From assembly GCF_051390635.1 (NCBI RefSeq), contig NZ_JBPODT010000003.1:372001-436000 (forward strand): a DNA stretch of 64,000 nucleotides. Reading direction: 5' to 3'. This document shows, piece after piece, positions 9,270-18,096 of the stretch; positions within the stretch are counted from its first letter, which is position 1; every line of letters starts with the position of its first letter. A model generated the notes under the pieces. The model searched no databases. It had not been told where the DNA came from and worked only from the letters and a program-made list of their open reading frames with translations. The position numbers and the translations under genes are program-made. This DNA comes from Microbaculum sp051390635. Lineage in GTDB: Bacteria > Pseudomonadota > Alphaproteobacteria > Rhizobiales > Tepidamorphaceae.

Positions 9270-9868
9270 GGGGGCGCGCTCGGGTGCCAGCGCGGCCGGT
9301 AACCCGAATTTAGCGCCGCGATGACGAGCGGCGGGGTCAGCACCGATACCGTCGCTGCCTTCGGTATCTGAATTGCGCCGGCATATCCTGCCGCTTCCCA
9401 GGCAAGCAGCCGGTTGCCGCGAACCGCGAAGGCCTGTCCGTCCAACGCGATCATCGCCCCGTCTGGCAGGCTTGCGAAGCCGGCGACATGGCAGCGCTTC
9501 GTTCTGCCGTCGAGCCGTTCCGCGTGCAACTGCCGGTCCATCGCCGTTGCGCGCGGTGGCGCCGGCCAACCGAGCCCGTGCGCCACGGCCCCGGCGAACG
9601 CCACGGCGTCTTGCCGGCGGCATTCGAAACAGGGCCGATGCCCCGCCGCCAGCGCGGTCACCTCGTCGAGGAAGAACAGCTCGGTGTAACCGTCGCCCCA
9701 GACCCGCCGATGGCGGCCCTTGAAGTCGAGAACACAGGCGATCCACTGCCGGGAAGCCCATCGGCGGCGCCCGAGGCGCTGCGTCTCCGGGTCATGGAAC
9801 CTGCCGCCCCGATTGCCGAGCAGCGTTCCGCGCGCCGGCGTAGCGACCAGCGCGCCGAATGGCGTCAC
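9266..9868 (-). CDS. Conserved protein of unknown function with CFECRR motif
   Basis: About 200 residues from the GTG at 9868. Conserved-looking blocks are LLGNRGGRFHDPET, RRRWASRQWIACVLDF, GYTELFFLDEVTALAAGHRP and CFECRRQDAVAFA. It ends in PPLVIAALNSGYRP. I recognise this arrangement as a recurrent alphaproteobacterial hypothetical, but know no function. The two cysteines of CFEC could bind metal or form a disulfide. There is no signal peptide. It directly follows the thioredoxin gene (stop 21 bases before this start) and overlaps the tail of the GGDEF-EAL gene by 4 bases. The frame stays open further upstream, but there it overlaps the thioredoxin coding sequence. Confidence 0.6.
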   Translation of the reverse strand: MTPFGALVATPARGTLLGNRGGRFHDPETQRLGRRRWASRQWIACVLDFKGRHRRVWGDGYTELFFLDEVTALAAGHRPCFECRRQDAVAFAGAVAHGLGWPAPPRATAMDRQLHAERLDGRTKRCHVAGFASLPDGAMIALDGQAFAVRGNRLLAWEAAGYAGAIQIPKAATVSVLTPPLVIAALNSGYRPRWHPSAPP

Positions 9869-9888
9869 CCGGTTCTGCAGCGGAGCCC

Positions 9889-10509
9889 CTACCAGAGATC
9901 GACCTCGACGCCCTGTTCGCGCATCGTCTCGGCCTTTTCCTGCAGGAACCGCTGGAAGGGCAGCTCGTCGTAACGGCCGCTTTCGACGAACTGGAACATC
10001 GACAGGAAATGGAACGGCTTGAAGTAGCCGGGCAGTCGGGCGGACTCCACGGTGTTGCCCGGCTTGCCGTCGACGTCCGCGTCCGCGGCGAAGAACACCA
10101 GCGTCGGCGTGAAGTTGACGCCCCATTTGCGCGCCAGGGCCCGTTCCTCCATGGCCTCGCCGTCGAAATCCGTAACCTCCCGGGATCCCCACATGTCGAG
10201 CTGGATGACGTTGAAGTGCTCCGTCACGAAGTCGACGATCTCGGGCACGGCGAAATTCACCCGGTGCATCTCCCGGCAGTAGGGACAGCCGCGCTGTTCG
10301 AAGATGAGCACGAGCCCCTTGCCGTCGGCCGCCGCCTCGGCGTGGTCGTCGCCGAAGTTCAGGAACGTGTCGACGAAGAACGGTTGCGTATAGAGACCGT
10401 TGTCGGCGACCGCCGGTTCTTCCTGCGTGGCGAAGGCGCTCCGGGGCGCGAGACTGGCTGCACCGAGCAGTGCGGTGCCAGTGAGTAGACCTCTGCGTGA
10501 TACGGTCAT
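9889..10509 (-). CDS. Tat-exported thioredoxin-like protein (SoxW-like)
   Basis: 206 residues from the ATG at 10509, with AGGAG about 6 bases upstream. The N-terminus MTVSRRGLLTGTALLGAASL carries a twin-arginine motif and a cleavage-like SAFA. The mature part is a thioredoxin fold with active site RGCPYCREMH near residue 76 and the cis-proline strand FTPTLVFFAAD. It resembles periplasmic SoxW/DsbE-type reductases that maintain or repair disulfides. The C-terminus holds MFQFVESGRYDELPFQRF, shared with SoxW-like proteins. No sox genes adjoin. Its partner downstream is the CFECRR protein. Confidence 0.85.
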   Translation of the reverse strand: MTVSRRGLLTGTALLGAASLAPRSAFATQEEPAVADNGLYTQPFFVDTFLNFGDDHAEAAADGKGLVLIFEQRGCPYCREMHRVNFAVPEIVDFVTEHFNVIQLDMWGSREVTDFDGEAMEERALARKWGVNFTPTLVFFAADADVDGKPGNTVESARLPGYFKPFHFLSMFQFVESGRYDELPFQRFLQEKAETMREQGVEVDLW

Positions 10510-10704
10510 GGCACTCCTCCCTAGCGTGTGCCGTTTTATTGTCGTGATCAAATAGTGCAGCCGAGAACCAAGGGAAACAAGCCGCGCGTGCAGTAAATTT
10601 CGGCCTCGCGAATTGTTGAGGCGGTGAAATCCTCTGCCGATTCGCGCTAGACTGTTCTTGCGGCCAGTCCGGTGCGACATCGGCGAGGCAATCGGGAGTA
10701 GTCT

Positions 10705-12333
10705 ATGGCGATCGCGAGAAAGCTCGTTTTGTGGATGTTCGTCGTCGTTGCGTTCGCTGTCGCGGCGCCGATGGCCGGCGCGCAGCAGCCCAAGCTGGTC
10801 GCCGAGGAGATTGCCCGGATTGTCCGCGACGGACAGGTGCCGTTCGGCAACGACATCGACGAAGAACGGCTGTTCCAGGTCTACGCCTATTATCACCGGC
10901 GGTCCTTTACCCCGATCTGGGTACGTGACAGCGGGCCGAAAACGAAGGGTCGCGAGCTGCTGGCGGTTCTGCGCAACGCCAATGCCGACGGCCTGGAGCC
11001 GACCGACTACTACGTCGATCGGCTATCGGAACTGATGGATCAGGCCGGCATCTATAGCCTGGCGCGGCTCGACCTCCTGCTCACGCGCGCCTTTCTCGAC
11101 TACGGCCGCGATCTGTCGGCGGGACGAGTGGCGCCGGAATCTGTCGATTCCGAGATTAATCTCAATCCGACCCCGATCGACGCGAGCGAGTTGATCCACG
11201 GTGCCGAAGGGGCCGACAATATCGGTCCCTACGCGCTGTCCCTGGCCCCGAAGACCGACGAGTATGCACGGCTGGCCACGATGCTCGCCGAGTATCGCGA
11301 GATCGCTGCCGAAGGCGGCTGGCCAACCGTTCCTGACGGCGAGGCGCTGCAGTCCGGTATGGACGATCCGCGCGTTCTCGCGCTGCGCGCCTATCTGGTC
11401 GCCGTCGGCGACTACGCGGGCGATCCGGACGATCCCTCCATGCTGTTCGACGAGGAACTGACCGAGGCGGTCGAGCGGTTCCAGGAGCGTCACGGTCTCG
11501 ACGTCGACGGTGCTGTCGGCAAGGAGACGCTCACCGCGATCAACACCCCGATCGACGACCGTATCGCCACCATGGAGCTCAATCTGGAGCGACGCCGCTG
11601 GATGAAGGACGATCCCGGCGAGCGCTATGTCTTTGTCAATATCGCCGACCAGTATCTCAAGGTTGTCGATCGCGGACGCACCATTCACACCGCCAGGCTC
11701 ATCGTCGGCAAGCCGTACGCCCGCACCCCCGTCTTCGACGAGACGATGAAATTCGTGGTCATCAATCCCGACTGGACCGTGCCGGCTTCGATCGCCCGCA
11801 ACGAGTACCTGCCGAAACTGAAGAAGTCGCCGGAGGCGCTGTCCAGGCAGAACATCCGGATCTACGCTGGCAGCACCGCGATCAGTCCCATGTCGATCAA
11901 CTGGTCGACCATTACGAAATCGGATTTCCGCTACACGCTGCGCCAGGATCCGGGCCCAGACAATGCTCTCGGCGTCATCAAGTTCATGTTTCCAAACGCC
12001 TATAACGTATATCTCCACGACACCCCCTCGAAGGGCCTGTTCGCTCGTCCGCACCGCACGTTCAGCCGCGGCTGCATGCGCGTGGAGAATCCGATCGAAC
12101 TGGGCGAGGTGATCCTTGGTACGCAGGGCTGGAGTGGCGACCGCATCCGCAAGGTCGTTGCCTCGGGAGAGAAGACCGTGGTCAATCTGGAGACGCCGGT
12201 TCCGGTGCACGTCACCTATCTCACCGCCTGGGTTAACAAGGACGGAACCGTGCACTTCCGCAGGGATCTCTACGGCCGCGACAAGCGCCTGCGCGAGGGG
12301 ATCAAAACCACCCACCGGGTGCAGAAAAGCTAG
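10705..12333 (+). CDS. L,D-transpeptidase, YcbB type
   Basis: 542 residues. A Sec signal peptide (MAIARKLVLWMFVVVAFAVA, cleavage near AGAQ) is followed by the scaffold domain, a peptidoglycan-binding-like repeat (ELTEAVERFQERHGLDVDG, about residues 251-270), and a YkuD catalytic domain. The catalytic motif is HRTFSRGCMRV, with Cys at residue 457. Length and order match E. coli LdtD/YcbB, which makes 3-3 crosslinks in periplasmic peptidoglycan and gives tolerance to some beta-lactams. Start: ATG 10705 after GGGAGTAGTCT. It is monocistronic, divergent from the thioredoxin gene. A second, shorter YkuD protein lies at 40803-41645. Confidence 0.92.
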   Translation: MAIARKLVLWMFVVVAFAVAAPMAGAQQPKLVAEEIARIVRDGQVPFGNDIDEERLFQVYAYYHRRSFTPIWVRDSGPKTKGRELLAVLRNANADGLEPTDYYVDRLSELMDQAGIYSLARLDLLLTRAFLDYGRDLSAGRVAPESVDSEINLNPTPIDASELIHGAEGADNIGPYALSLAPKTDEYARLATMLAEYREIAAEGGWPTVPDGEALQSGMDDPRVLALRAYLVAVGDYAGDPDDPSMLFDEELTEAVERFQERHGLDVDGAVGKETLTAINTPIDDRIATMELNLERRRWMKDDPGERYVFVNIADQYLKVVDRGRTIHTARLIVGKPYARTPVFDETMKFVVINPDWTVPASIARNEYLPKLKKSPEALSRQNIRIYAGSTAISPMSINWSTITKSDFRYTLRQDPGPDNALGVIKFMFPNAYNVYLHDTPSKGLFARPHRTFSRGCMRVENPIELGEVILGTQGWSGDRIRKVVASGEKTVVNLETPVPVHVTYLTAWVNKDGTVHFRRDLYGRDKRLREGIKTTHRVQKS

Positions 12334-12373
12334 GAGGCCGCATCGACCGGTCGCCCCCTTCGGCAAGTCCAAT

Positions 12374-12391
12374 TTGACAACATCCTGTCAA
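12374..12391. promoter_or_regulatory. Dyad TTGACA-N6-TGTCAA overlapping a promoter of the MarR gene
   Basis: Perfect inverted repeat with six-base arms. The left arm is itself a consensus -35 hexamer. TATATG at 12398-12403 is a plausible -10 with an 18-base spacer. A MarR dimer bound here would block RNA polymerase, so autoregulation is likely. The predicted transcript start falls at or near the ATG at 12410, which would give a leaderless mRNA. Confidence 0.6.
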
Positions 12392-12409
12392 TATGACTAT
12401 ATGTTGCCT

Positions 12410-12880
12410 ATGAAGGATGCCCGATATCCCGCCCACACCCAAGCCGGTGCCGAACTGACGGCGCTGATGCTCGACGTCTTCCGCGTCAACGGCGCGCTGC
12501 TCGCTGCGGGAGACAGGCTGGTCGCGCCGCTCGGCCTGACCAGTGCGCGCTGGCAGGTACTCGGGTCCATCGCCCTGTCCGACAGGCCGCTGCCGGTCGC
12601 CCATCTCGCGCGCGTCATGGGACTGACGCGCCAGGCGGTACAGAGGGTCGTCAACGATCTGGAAGGGCAGGGCTACGTGCGGTTCGAAACCAACCCGCAC
12701 CACAAACGCGCGCATCTCGTCGTTCTGACACCCAAGGGTGAGACGGCCTACGCAGACGCCTCGGCGCGGGAAGCGCCCTGGTCGAACGCGCTGGCCGAAG
12801 GGGTGTCGCCCACCGAGATCGCCGCCGCCCGCCGCGTGCTGGCCGCGCTGGCACAGCGGCTCGAAGGACAGTCGTCGTAA
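12410..12880 (+). CDS. MarR-family transcriptional regulator
   Basis: 156 residues from the ATG at 12410, or 159 from the in-frame ATG at 12401. The winged helix is clear: TSARWQVLGSIA, LPVAHLARVMGLTRQAVQRV (recognition helix) and a wing at GYVRFETNPHHKRAHLVVLT. MarR dimers repress their own gene and neighbours until a ligand binds. The first ATG lies within the probable -10 box, so the second is preferred. It is followed after 17 bases by a four-helix membrane protein, the likely co-regulated target. Confidence 0.88.
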   Translation: MKDARYPAHTQAGAELTALMLDVFRVNGALLAAGDRLVAPLGLTSARWQVLGSIALSDRPLPVAHLARVMGLTRQAVQRVVNDLEGQGYVRFETNPHHKRAHLVVLTPKGETAYADASAREAPWSNALAEGVSPTEIAAARRVLAALAQRLEGQSS

Positions 12881-12897
12881 AGCACAAGGAAGATTCC

Positions 12898-13362
12898 ATG
12901 CTTCGCCGAATTCATCCCGCCGCCGGCTTTGTCGGCTTCCTCACGATCCTCGCCTTCTGGACATCGACGGTTGCCGTCGAAGTCATCGGATCGGCATCCG
13001 CGATCGCAACGGTGAAGACCGGCATCCTGTGGGGCATGATCGTGCTGATCCCCTCGCTGGCGATCGCCGGGGCGAGCGGCTTCCGGCTCGCCGGGCCGAA
13101 CCCGCGGGGACTCGTCGCCGCCAAGAAACGGCGGATGCCGTTCATCGCCGGCAACGGTATCGTCATTCTGATCCCCTGCGCCGTCTATCTGCAGCGGCTG
13201 GCCGCCGCCGGCGACTTCGGCACGGCGTTCTATGCCGTGCAGGCGATCGAACTCGTTGTCGGCGCCGTCAACATGACGCTGATGGGGCTAAACATCCGAG
13301 ACGGCGTCCGCATGACCCGCGGCCGCCGGGTCGCTAGTAGGCCACTTCCATCAACGCGGTGA
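12898..13362 (+). CDS. Small membrane protein, four predicted helices
   Basis: 154 residues with hydrophobic segments at about 10-30, 42-62, 80-97 and 108-128. There is no recognised motif. It resembles uncharacterised integral membrane proteins often found beside MarR regulators. AAGGAAG lies just before the ATG. Its last 29 bases overlap the end of the convergent iron alcohol dehydrogenase gene. A transport or detoxification role under MarR control is inference from position only. Confidence 0.65.
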   Translation: MLRRIHPAAGFVGFLTILAFWTSTVAVEVIGSASAIATVKTGILWGMIVLIPSLAIAGASGFRLAGPNPRGLVAAKKRRMPFIAGNGIVILIPCAVYLQRLAAAGDFGTAFYAVQAIELVVGAVNMTLMGLNIRDGVRMTRGRRVASRPLPSTR

Positions 13363-14467
13363 CGGAGGCCTCGTCGAGCGGGCGCGGATTTGTGGGACCG
13401 GAATGGTCCTCGAGCGCGCCCGCGACGATCGGTGGGATGAGCTGCCGTTCGAAACCCATCTCCGACAGCGACTTCGGCATGCCGATCTCGCCGTTGAGGT
13501 CGTCGAACCACGTGGCGAGATCGGTGTCTTCGGCGACGCCGATCGCCTTGCGCATCACCGCGTATTTCTCACCTGCAGCCGGCTCGTTGAATCGCAGCAC
13601 GTGCGGCAGCAGCACCGCGTTCAGCGTGCCGTGATGCAGCGAGACCTCCTTCAGTCCGCCGAGCGGATGCGAGATCGCGTGGATCGCGCCCAGCCCCTTC
13701 TGGAAGGTGAGACCGCCATGCAACGCCGCGATCATCATTTCGCGGCGGGCCTCCACGTCGGCGCCGTCTTCAACGGCGCGCCGAAGAAACCGGACCGCGC
13801 GCGTCAGCCCATCGAGTGCGATCGCGTCGGCCGGCGGATTGAAGCGCGGCGACAGGTAGGTCTCGATGCAGTGGCTGATCGCGTCCATGCCGGTCGCCGC
13901 CGTCAGCTTTGTCGGCATGCCGTAGGTCAGTTCGGGATCGCAGACGGCGCGTTTGGGGAACAGGTGAGGCGAGATGAAGCCGAGCTTGCGCCCGTCCTTG
14001 AGCGTCACCAGCGCGGCGCGGCCGACCTCCGATCCGGTGCCGGCCGTCGTCGGCACGGCGATCACCGGAGCGACCGCGTCGGTGATCTTCGGGATGCCGC
14101 CGAGGATCGCGGCGTAGGACTCCAACGGCCCTTCGTGCGTCGCCATCAGCGCCACCGCCTTGGCCAGATCGATGGGGGACCCGCCGCCGACCGCGATCAG
14201 CCCGTCCGCGCCACACGCGCGATAAAGTTCGAGCGCGGCCTCCGCGGCCCCCTCGGTCGGGTTCGACGGTGTCTCGTCGAAGACCGCGGCGATCCGATCC
14301 CCGCCTGCCGCCGCCATAACCGTTTCGGTTAGTCCGGCGGCGGTGACGCCCTTGTCGGTGACGACGAGCGCCCGTTCGATACCGAGCTGCGCCAGGTCCT
14401 CGCCGATCTCGCCGACGCAGCCTTCGCCGAACCGGATCGTGGTGAGATACGTGATCAGTGCCGACAC
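13334..14467 (-). CDS. Iron-containing alcohol dehydrogenase
   Basis: 377 residues from the GTG at 14467, preceded by GGAGGG. The NAD-binding GGGSPIDLAKAVAL and the metal-ligand motifs GMDAISHCIETYLSP, AIHAISHPLGG and VSLHHGTLN mark a group III Fe-ADH, giving the expected Asp and three His ligands. Members oxidise or reduce simple alcohols, aldehydes or hydroxy acids with NAD(P). It lies downstream of the FMN-dependent lactate-type dehydrogenase (122-base gap, same strand), so the two may share a pathway for a small hydroxy compound. Confidence 0.9.
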   Translation of the reverse strand: MSALITYLTTIRFGEGCVGEIGEDLAQLGIERALVVTDKGVTAAGLTETVMAAAGGDRIAAVFDETPSNPTEGAAEAALELYRACGADGLIAVGGGSPIDLAKAVALMATHEGPLESYAAILGGIPKITDAVAPVIAVPTTAGTGSEVGRAALVTLKDGRKLGFISPHLFPKRAVCDPELTYGMPTKLTAATGMDAISHCIETYLSPRFNPPADAIALDGLTRAVRFLRRAVEDGADVEARREMMIAALHGGLTFQKGLGAIHAISHPLGGLKEVSLHHGTLNAVLLPHVLRFNEPAAGEKYAVMRKAIGVAEDTDLATWFDDLNGEIGMPKSLSEMGFERQLIPPIVAGALEDHSGPTNPRPLDEASVTALMEVAY

Positions 14468-14589
14468 GTCGGACCCTCCTGTTTGTTTCCGGATCCGGAT
14501 GAATCGATCGCGCTACCCGCGTCCCCTGTCCGCCTCGCGTGTCCGATTCTCTCCGTTCCTGTGGACCGCCTTTCGCCCCCCCGACCGGT

Positions 14590-15738
14590 CTACGGCTGGT
14601 CGTACCTGTAGAGGTTGTCGCGCGACAGCTCGCTCACCGTGCGCTCGCCGCACAGGGCCATCGTCGTGTCGAGCTCCTTGGCGATGATGTCGAGCGCCTG
14701 TTTGACGCCGGCCTGTCCCATCGCGCCGAGCCCGAAGATGAACGCGCGGCCGATATAGGTGCCTTTCGCGCCGAGGCACAGCGCCTTGAGCACGTCCTGA
14801 CCCGAGCGGATGCCGCCGTCCAGATGCACCTCGATCTTGTCGCCGACCGCCTCGACGATCTCCGGCAGGGCCGCGATGGAAGAAGGCGCCCCGTCCAGCT
14901 GCCGCCCGCCATGATTGGAGACGATGATCGCGTCGGCGCCGGTCTTGGCCGCCATCTTGGCGTCTTCGGCGTCGAGGATGCCCTTCAGGATCAGCGGGCC
15001 GCCCCAGCGCTCCTTGATCCAGTCTATGTCGCTCCAGCTGAGGCGCGGATCGAACTGCTCGTTCGTCCAGGCGCTGAGCGACGACAGGTCCCCGACCCCC
15101 TTCGCGTGGCCGACGATATTGCCGAAGGTGCGGTTCTTGGTGCCGAGCATGTTGAGGCACCAGCCCGGCCGGGTGGCCATCTGCCAGATGTGCTTCGGCG
15201 TGAACTTCGGCGGCGCCGACAGGCCGTTGCGCAGGTCCTTGTGGCGCTGGCCGAGGATCTGCAGGTCGAGGGTCAGCACCAGCGCCGAGCAACCGGCCGC
15301 CTTGGCCCGCTCGATCAGCGCGTTGATGAAGTCGCGGTCGCGCATCACGTAGAGCTGGAACCAGAACGGCTTCTTTGTGGCTTCCGCCACGGCCTCGAGC
15401 GAGCAGATGCTCATGGTCGACAGCGTGAAGGGAATGCCGAACTCCGCTGCCGCCTTCGCCGCCAGGATCTCCCCGTCGGCATGCTGCATTCCAGTCAGGC
15501 CGACGGGCGCGAGCGCCACCGGCATCGCCACCTTCTGACCGATCATGGTCGTCTCCAGCGACCGGTTGGTCATGTCGACGGCGACGCGCTGGCGCAGCTT
15601 GATCTTGCCGAAGTCCTCGCTGTTGGCGCGGTAGGTGCTCTCGGTCCACGCCCCGGAATCGGCATAGTCGAAAAACATCTTCGGCACCCTGCGCCGCGCC
15701 AGTCGCTCGAGATCGGCAATTTCAACAACGGGTCCCAT
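14590..15738 (-). CDS. lldD: FMN-dependent alpha-hydroxy-acid (L-lactate type) dehydrogenase
   Basis: 382 residues from the ATG at 15738 (GGGGGAG ribosome site); the longer open frame upstream has no family similarity. The TIM-barrel features are PVALAPVGLTGMQHADGE, a Lys in LILKGILDAEDA, the catalytic motif SNHGGRQLDG (His at residue 276) and HLDGGIRSGQDVLKAL for FMN phosphate. The family oxidises L-lactate, glycolate or mandelate to the 2-oxo acid, usually feeding the respiratory chain. Substrate is inferred as lactate-like from the divergent TRAP carboxylate transporter. The gene symbol is by family, not proof of substrate. Confidence 0.88.
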   Translation of the reverse strand: MGPVVEIADLERLARRRVPKMFFDYADSGAWTESTYRANSEDFGKIKLRQRVAVDMTNRSLETTMIGQKVAMPVALAPVGLTGMQHADGEILAAKAAAEFGIPFTLSTMSICSLEAVAEATKKPFWFQLYVMRDRDFINALIERAKAAGCSALVLTLDLQILGQRHKDLRNGLSAPPKFTPKHIWQMATRPGWCLNMLGTKNRTFGNIVGHAKGVGDLSSLSAWTNEQFDPRLSWSDIDWIKERWGGPLILKGILDAEDAKMAAKTGADAIIVSNHGGRQLDGAPSSIAALPEIVEAVGDKIEVHLDGGIRSGQDVLKALCLGAKGTYIGRAFIFGLGAMGQAGVKQALDIIAKELDTTMALCGERTVSELSRDNLYRYDQP

Positions 15739-16189
15739 CGCGTTCGCTCCCCCGGGATTTGATGCCCCGCCGATACCCGACTGGGCGTGCGTTTTCGCAC
15801 CGACGTAGATACCCGCAAGTGTGATCCACTGGAACCCGGGATTTTGCCGGTGTCGATCCAGGCCCGGTGTCTGCGTTGGCCAGTATCCGCGTTGCCCCGC
15901 GTTTGCGTTGCTTGTTGCCGTCACGGGAGCGTCACGAATTAGGGAAGCAATGCTGACCTGATAAGGAATATTTCTCGTTCGGAAAAGGCGATGTTCTCCG
16001 ATTTTCGTTGCTAAATGCGAATACGTTGCGTTCAAATGAATAATCCGAGCGCTGATCCCGTACAAAATGAGGATCGACGACAAAATATGGCGGTCGGCAC
16101 GACACCGTCGTGCGAGACAAAGCTTAAGAACGCGCTGCGGTTTTCGCGACTTAGGTCGCTTGGGGAAACGACCTTTAGGAGGGTTGTCT
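15739..16189. promoter_or_regulatory. Divergent intergenic region between lldD and TRAP operon 1
   Basis: 451 bases with no supported gene; the open frames running into it are extensions of the flanking genes. It is AT-richer than its surroundings between about 15940 and 16090. It contains TTTCT-N5-GGAAA at 15971-15985, GCGAC-TTAG-GTCGC at 16146-16159, and the ribosome site AGGAGGG just before dctP. Promoters for both directions are expected here, but I could not assign clear -35/-10 pairs. Confidence 0.6.
15971..15985. promoter_or_regulatory. Imperfect dyad TTTCT-N5-GGAAA
   Basis: It differs by one base from the TTTCC-N5-GGAAA dyads upstream of glcD and aceB. The T-N11-A spacing typical of LysR boxes is kept. 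It lies in the lldD/dctP divergent promoter region. Regulatory role is inferred from position and from similarity to the other two sites. Confidence 0.4.
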
Positions 16190-17356
16190 ATGTCCAGCAA
16201 ATCAGAAGATGCCAAATCGGTAGCCAAATCCGACGCGCCGAAAAACGCGAGCCGTCGCAAGTTCCTCGCCGGTGCTGCCACGGTCGCCGGCGGTGCTGCC
16301 GCCACCGTCGCGATGCCTCAGGTATCGCGAGCCCAGACCAAGACGCTCAAGATGCAGAGTTCTTGGAGTGCGTCCGACATTTTCCAGGAAATGGCGCAGC
16401 AATACGCCGACCGCGTCGAGAAGATGTCCGGCGGACGCCTCAAGGTGGACCTGCTGCCGTCCGGAGCGGTTGTCCAGGCCTTTCAGGTGCAGGACGCCTG
16501 CCACGACGGTGTGCTCGACGGCGCCCATACCGTGACGGCCTATTGGTACGGCAAGGACAAGGCCGCGTCGCTGTTCGGTACCGGTCCGGTGTTCGGCGCC
16601 AACGCCTCGCAGATCCTGGCCTGGATCCATTTCGGCGGCGGCAAGGACATGTACCGCGAATTGGTGCAGGACAAGCTCGGCCTGAACGTGGTCGGGTTCT
16701 TCGCCATGCCGATGCCCACCCAGCCGCTCGGTTGGTTCAAGACGCAGATCAAGTCGGCCGACGACATGAAGGGCCTCAAGTACCGGACCGTCGGTCTGGC
16801 CACGGACATCATGCAGGGCATGGGACTGAGCGTTACGCAGCTTCCCGGCGGCGAAATCGTGCCGGCGCTGGAACGTGGCGTCATCGAGGCGTTCGAGTTC
16901 AACAATCCGACCTCGGACAGTCGTTTCGGCGCTCAGGACGTCTCGAAGGTCTACATGATGGGCTCATACCATCAGGCCGCCGAGTTCTTCGAGATCATCT
17001 TCAACAAGGACCTGTACGAGTCGCTGCCGGCCGAGCAGCAGGCGATTCTCGAATATGGTGCCGAGGCGGCCAACACCGCCAACTACGGTCTCGCGATGGA
17101 CAACTATTCGCGCGACCTGCAGAAGCTGATCAACGAGGATGGCGTCAACGTCTACCGCACGCCGACCTCGGTCATGGAAGCCCAGCTGGTATCCTGGGAC
17201 ACGGTTCTCGATACCCTGATGCAGGACGAGTTCTTCAAGAAGGTCGTCGACAGCCAGCGCGCCTGGTCGGAGCGCGTCGCCTTCTACGATCTGATGAACA
17301 CGGCCGACTACAAGCTTGCCTACGAACACTACTTCCCGGGCAAGCTCGGCTTCTGA
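16190..17356 (+). CDS. dctP: TRAP transporter substrate-binding protein, operon 1
   Basis: 388 residues from the ATG at 16190, chosen over upstream starts because AGGAGGG lies 8 bases before it and a signal begins at once. The N-terminus has a twin-arginine signal (NASRRKFLAGAATVAGG, cleavage near SRAQ), so it is exported folded by Tat. The mature part is DctP-like: KMQSSWSASDIFQEMAQQYA, the MKGLKYRTVGLATDIMQGMG linker and the substrate-binding ERGVIEAFEFNNPTSD segment. It resembles the TakP group, which binds 2-oxo or 2-hydroxy monocarboxylates. It is separated from dctQ by a strong hairpin. Confidence 0.92.
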   Translation: MSSKSEDAKSVAKSDAPKNASRRKFLAGAATVAGGAAATVAMPQVSRAQTKTLKMQSSWSASDIFQEMAQQYADRVEKMSGGRLKVDLLPSGAVVQAFQVQDACHDGVLDGAHTVTAYWYGKDKAASLFGTGPVFGANASQILAWIHFGGGKDMYRELVQDKLGLNVVGFFAMPMPTQPLGWFKTQIKSADDMKGLKYRTVGLATDIMQGMGLSVTQLPGGEIVPALERGVIEAFEFNNPTSDSRFGAQDVSKVYMMGSYHQAAEFFEIIFNKDLYESLPAEQQAILEYGAEAANTANYGLAMDNYSRDLQKLINEDGVNVYRTPTSVMEAQLVSWDTVLDTLMQDEFFKKVVDSQRAWSERVAFYDLMNTADYKLAYEHYFPGKLGF

Positions 17357-17385
17357 TGGATTGTTCGATCCGTGTTTGATGACCG

Positions 17386-17408
17386 GGGGCGGCGCGCCGC
17401 GCCGCCCC
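17386..17408 (+). terminator. Intercistronic hairpin between dctP and dctQ, operon 1
   Basis: Perfect 10-bp GC stem (GGGGCGGCGC / GCGCCGCCCC) with a 3-base loop, followed by only two T. This probably acts as an attenuating or mRNA-stabilising hairpin that lets the binding protein be made in excess over the membrane subunits, rather than as a full terminator. Confidence 0.75.
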
Positions 17409-17433
17409 TTCGGCCGCGCGGCCAGGGGCATAG

Positions 17434-18096
17434 ATGGAACGCTTCATTTTCTTCATTGACAAGTTCACGGCCTGGTTCGGCAAGGCGTTCGCCTGGCTGA
17501 TCCTCGTCATGACGTTCGGCGTCGGTTACGAGGTTTTCGTGCGCTACGTGCTGCGCGATCCCACGCCCTGGGCCTTCGACGTCAGCTACATGGGCTACGG
17601 CGCGCTGTTCATGATGGCCGGTGCCTACGCGCTGTCGCGCGATAGCCATGTGCGCGGCGACTTCCTCTACCGCCTGTGGAAGCCGCAGACCCAGGCCAAG
17701 GTCGAACTCGTTCTGTATTTGATTTTCTTCTTCCCGGCCGTGCTTGCCCTGATCTTCTCGGGATGGCGCTATGCCAGCCGCTCCTGGCGCTACCTGGAGG
17801 TCAGCGTCATGAGCCCGGCGAACATCCCGGTCTTCCAGTTCAAGACCATCATCATCGCCGCGGGTCTGCTTCTGTTCATCCAGGGGCTCGCCCAGGTATG
17901 TCGCTGCATTCTGTGCATGCGCACCGGCGTCTGGCCCAAGCATCTCGAGGACGTCGAGGAGCTGGAGCAGGTTCTCTTGCGCGAATACGAACGCAACGAA
18001 CTGCGCCACTATTCCGAAGCCGTCGACGTCGTCACCCCACGTGAAAACGACGCGGACGCCGACAACAGAACCCGAACCGACGGTGACCGGCCATGA
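17434..18096 (+). CDS. dctQ: TRAP transporter small permease, operon 1
   Basis: 220 residues with four hydrophobic segments (about 15-35, 48-68, 90-110, 140-160). The DctQ hallmark after helix 1 is VGYEVFVRYVLRDPTPWAFD, followed by the basic DSHVRGDFLYR loop. The C-terminal 45 residues are hydrophilic and acidic (EDVEELEQVLLREYERNE), longer than usual. DctQ pairs with DctM in the inner membrane. It overlaps dctM by 4 bases (ATGA), indicating translational coupling. Confidence 0.9.
   Translation: MERFIFFIDKFTAWFGKAFAWLILVMTFGVGYEVFVRYVLRDPTPWAFDVSYMGYGALFMMAGAYALSRDSHVRGDFLYRLWKPQTQAKVELVLYLIFFFPAVLALIFSGWRYASRSWRYLEVSVMSPANIPVFQFKTIIIAAGLLLFIQGLAQVCRCILCMRTGVWPKHLEDVEELEQVLLREYERNELRHYSEAVDVVTPRENDADADNRTRTDGDRP

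Noticed and set aside
9266..10192. 308-residue version of the CFECRR protein
   Set aside because: The extra N-terminal part overlaps the thioredoxin gene and is Arg/Gly-rich shadow sequence; GTG 9868 is preferred.
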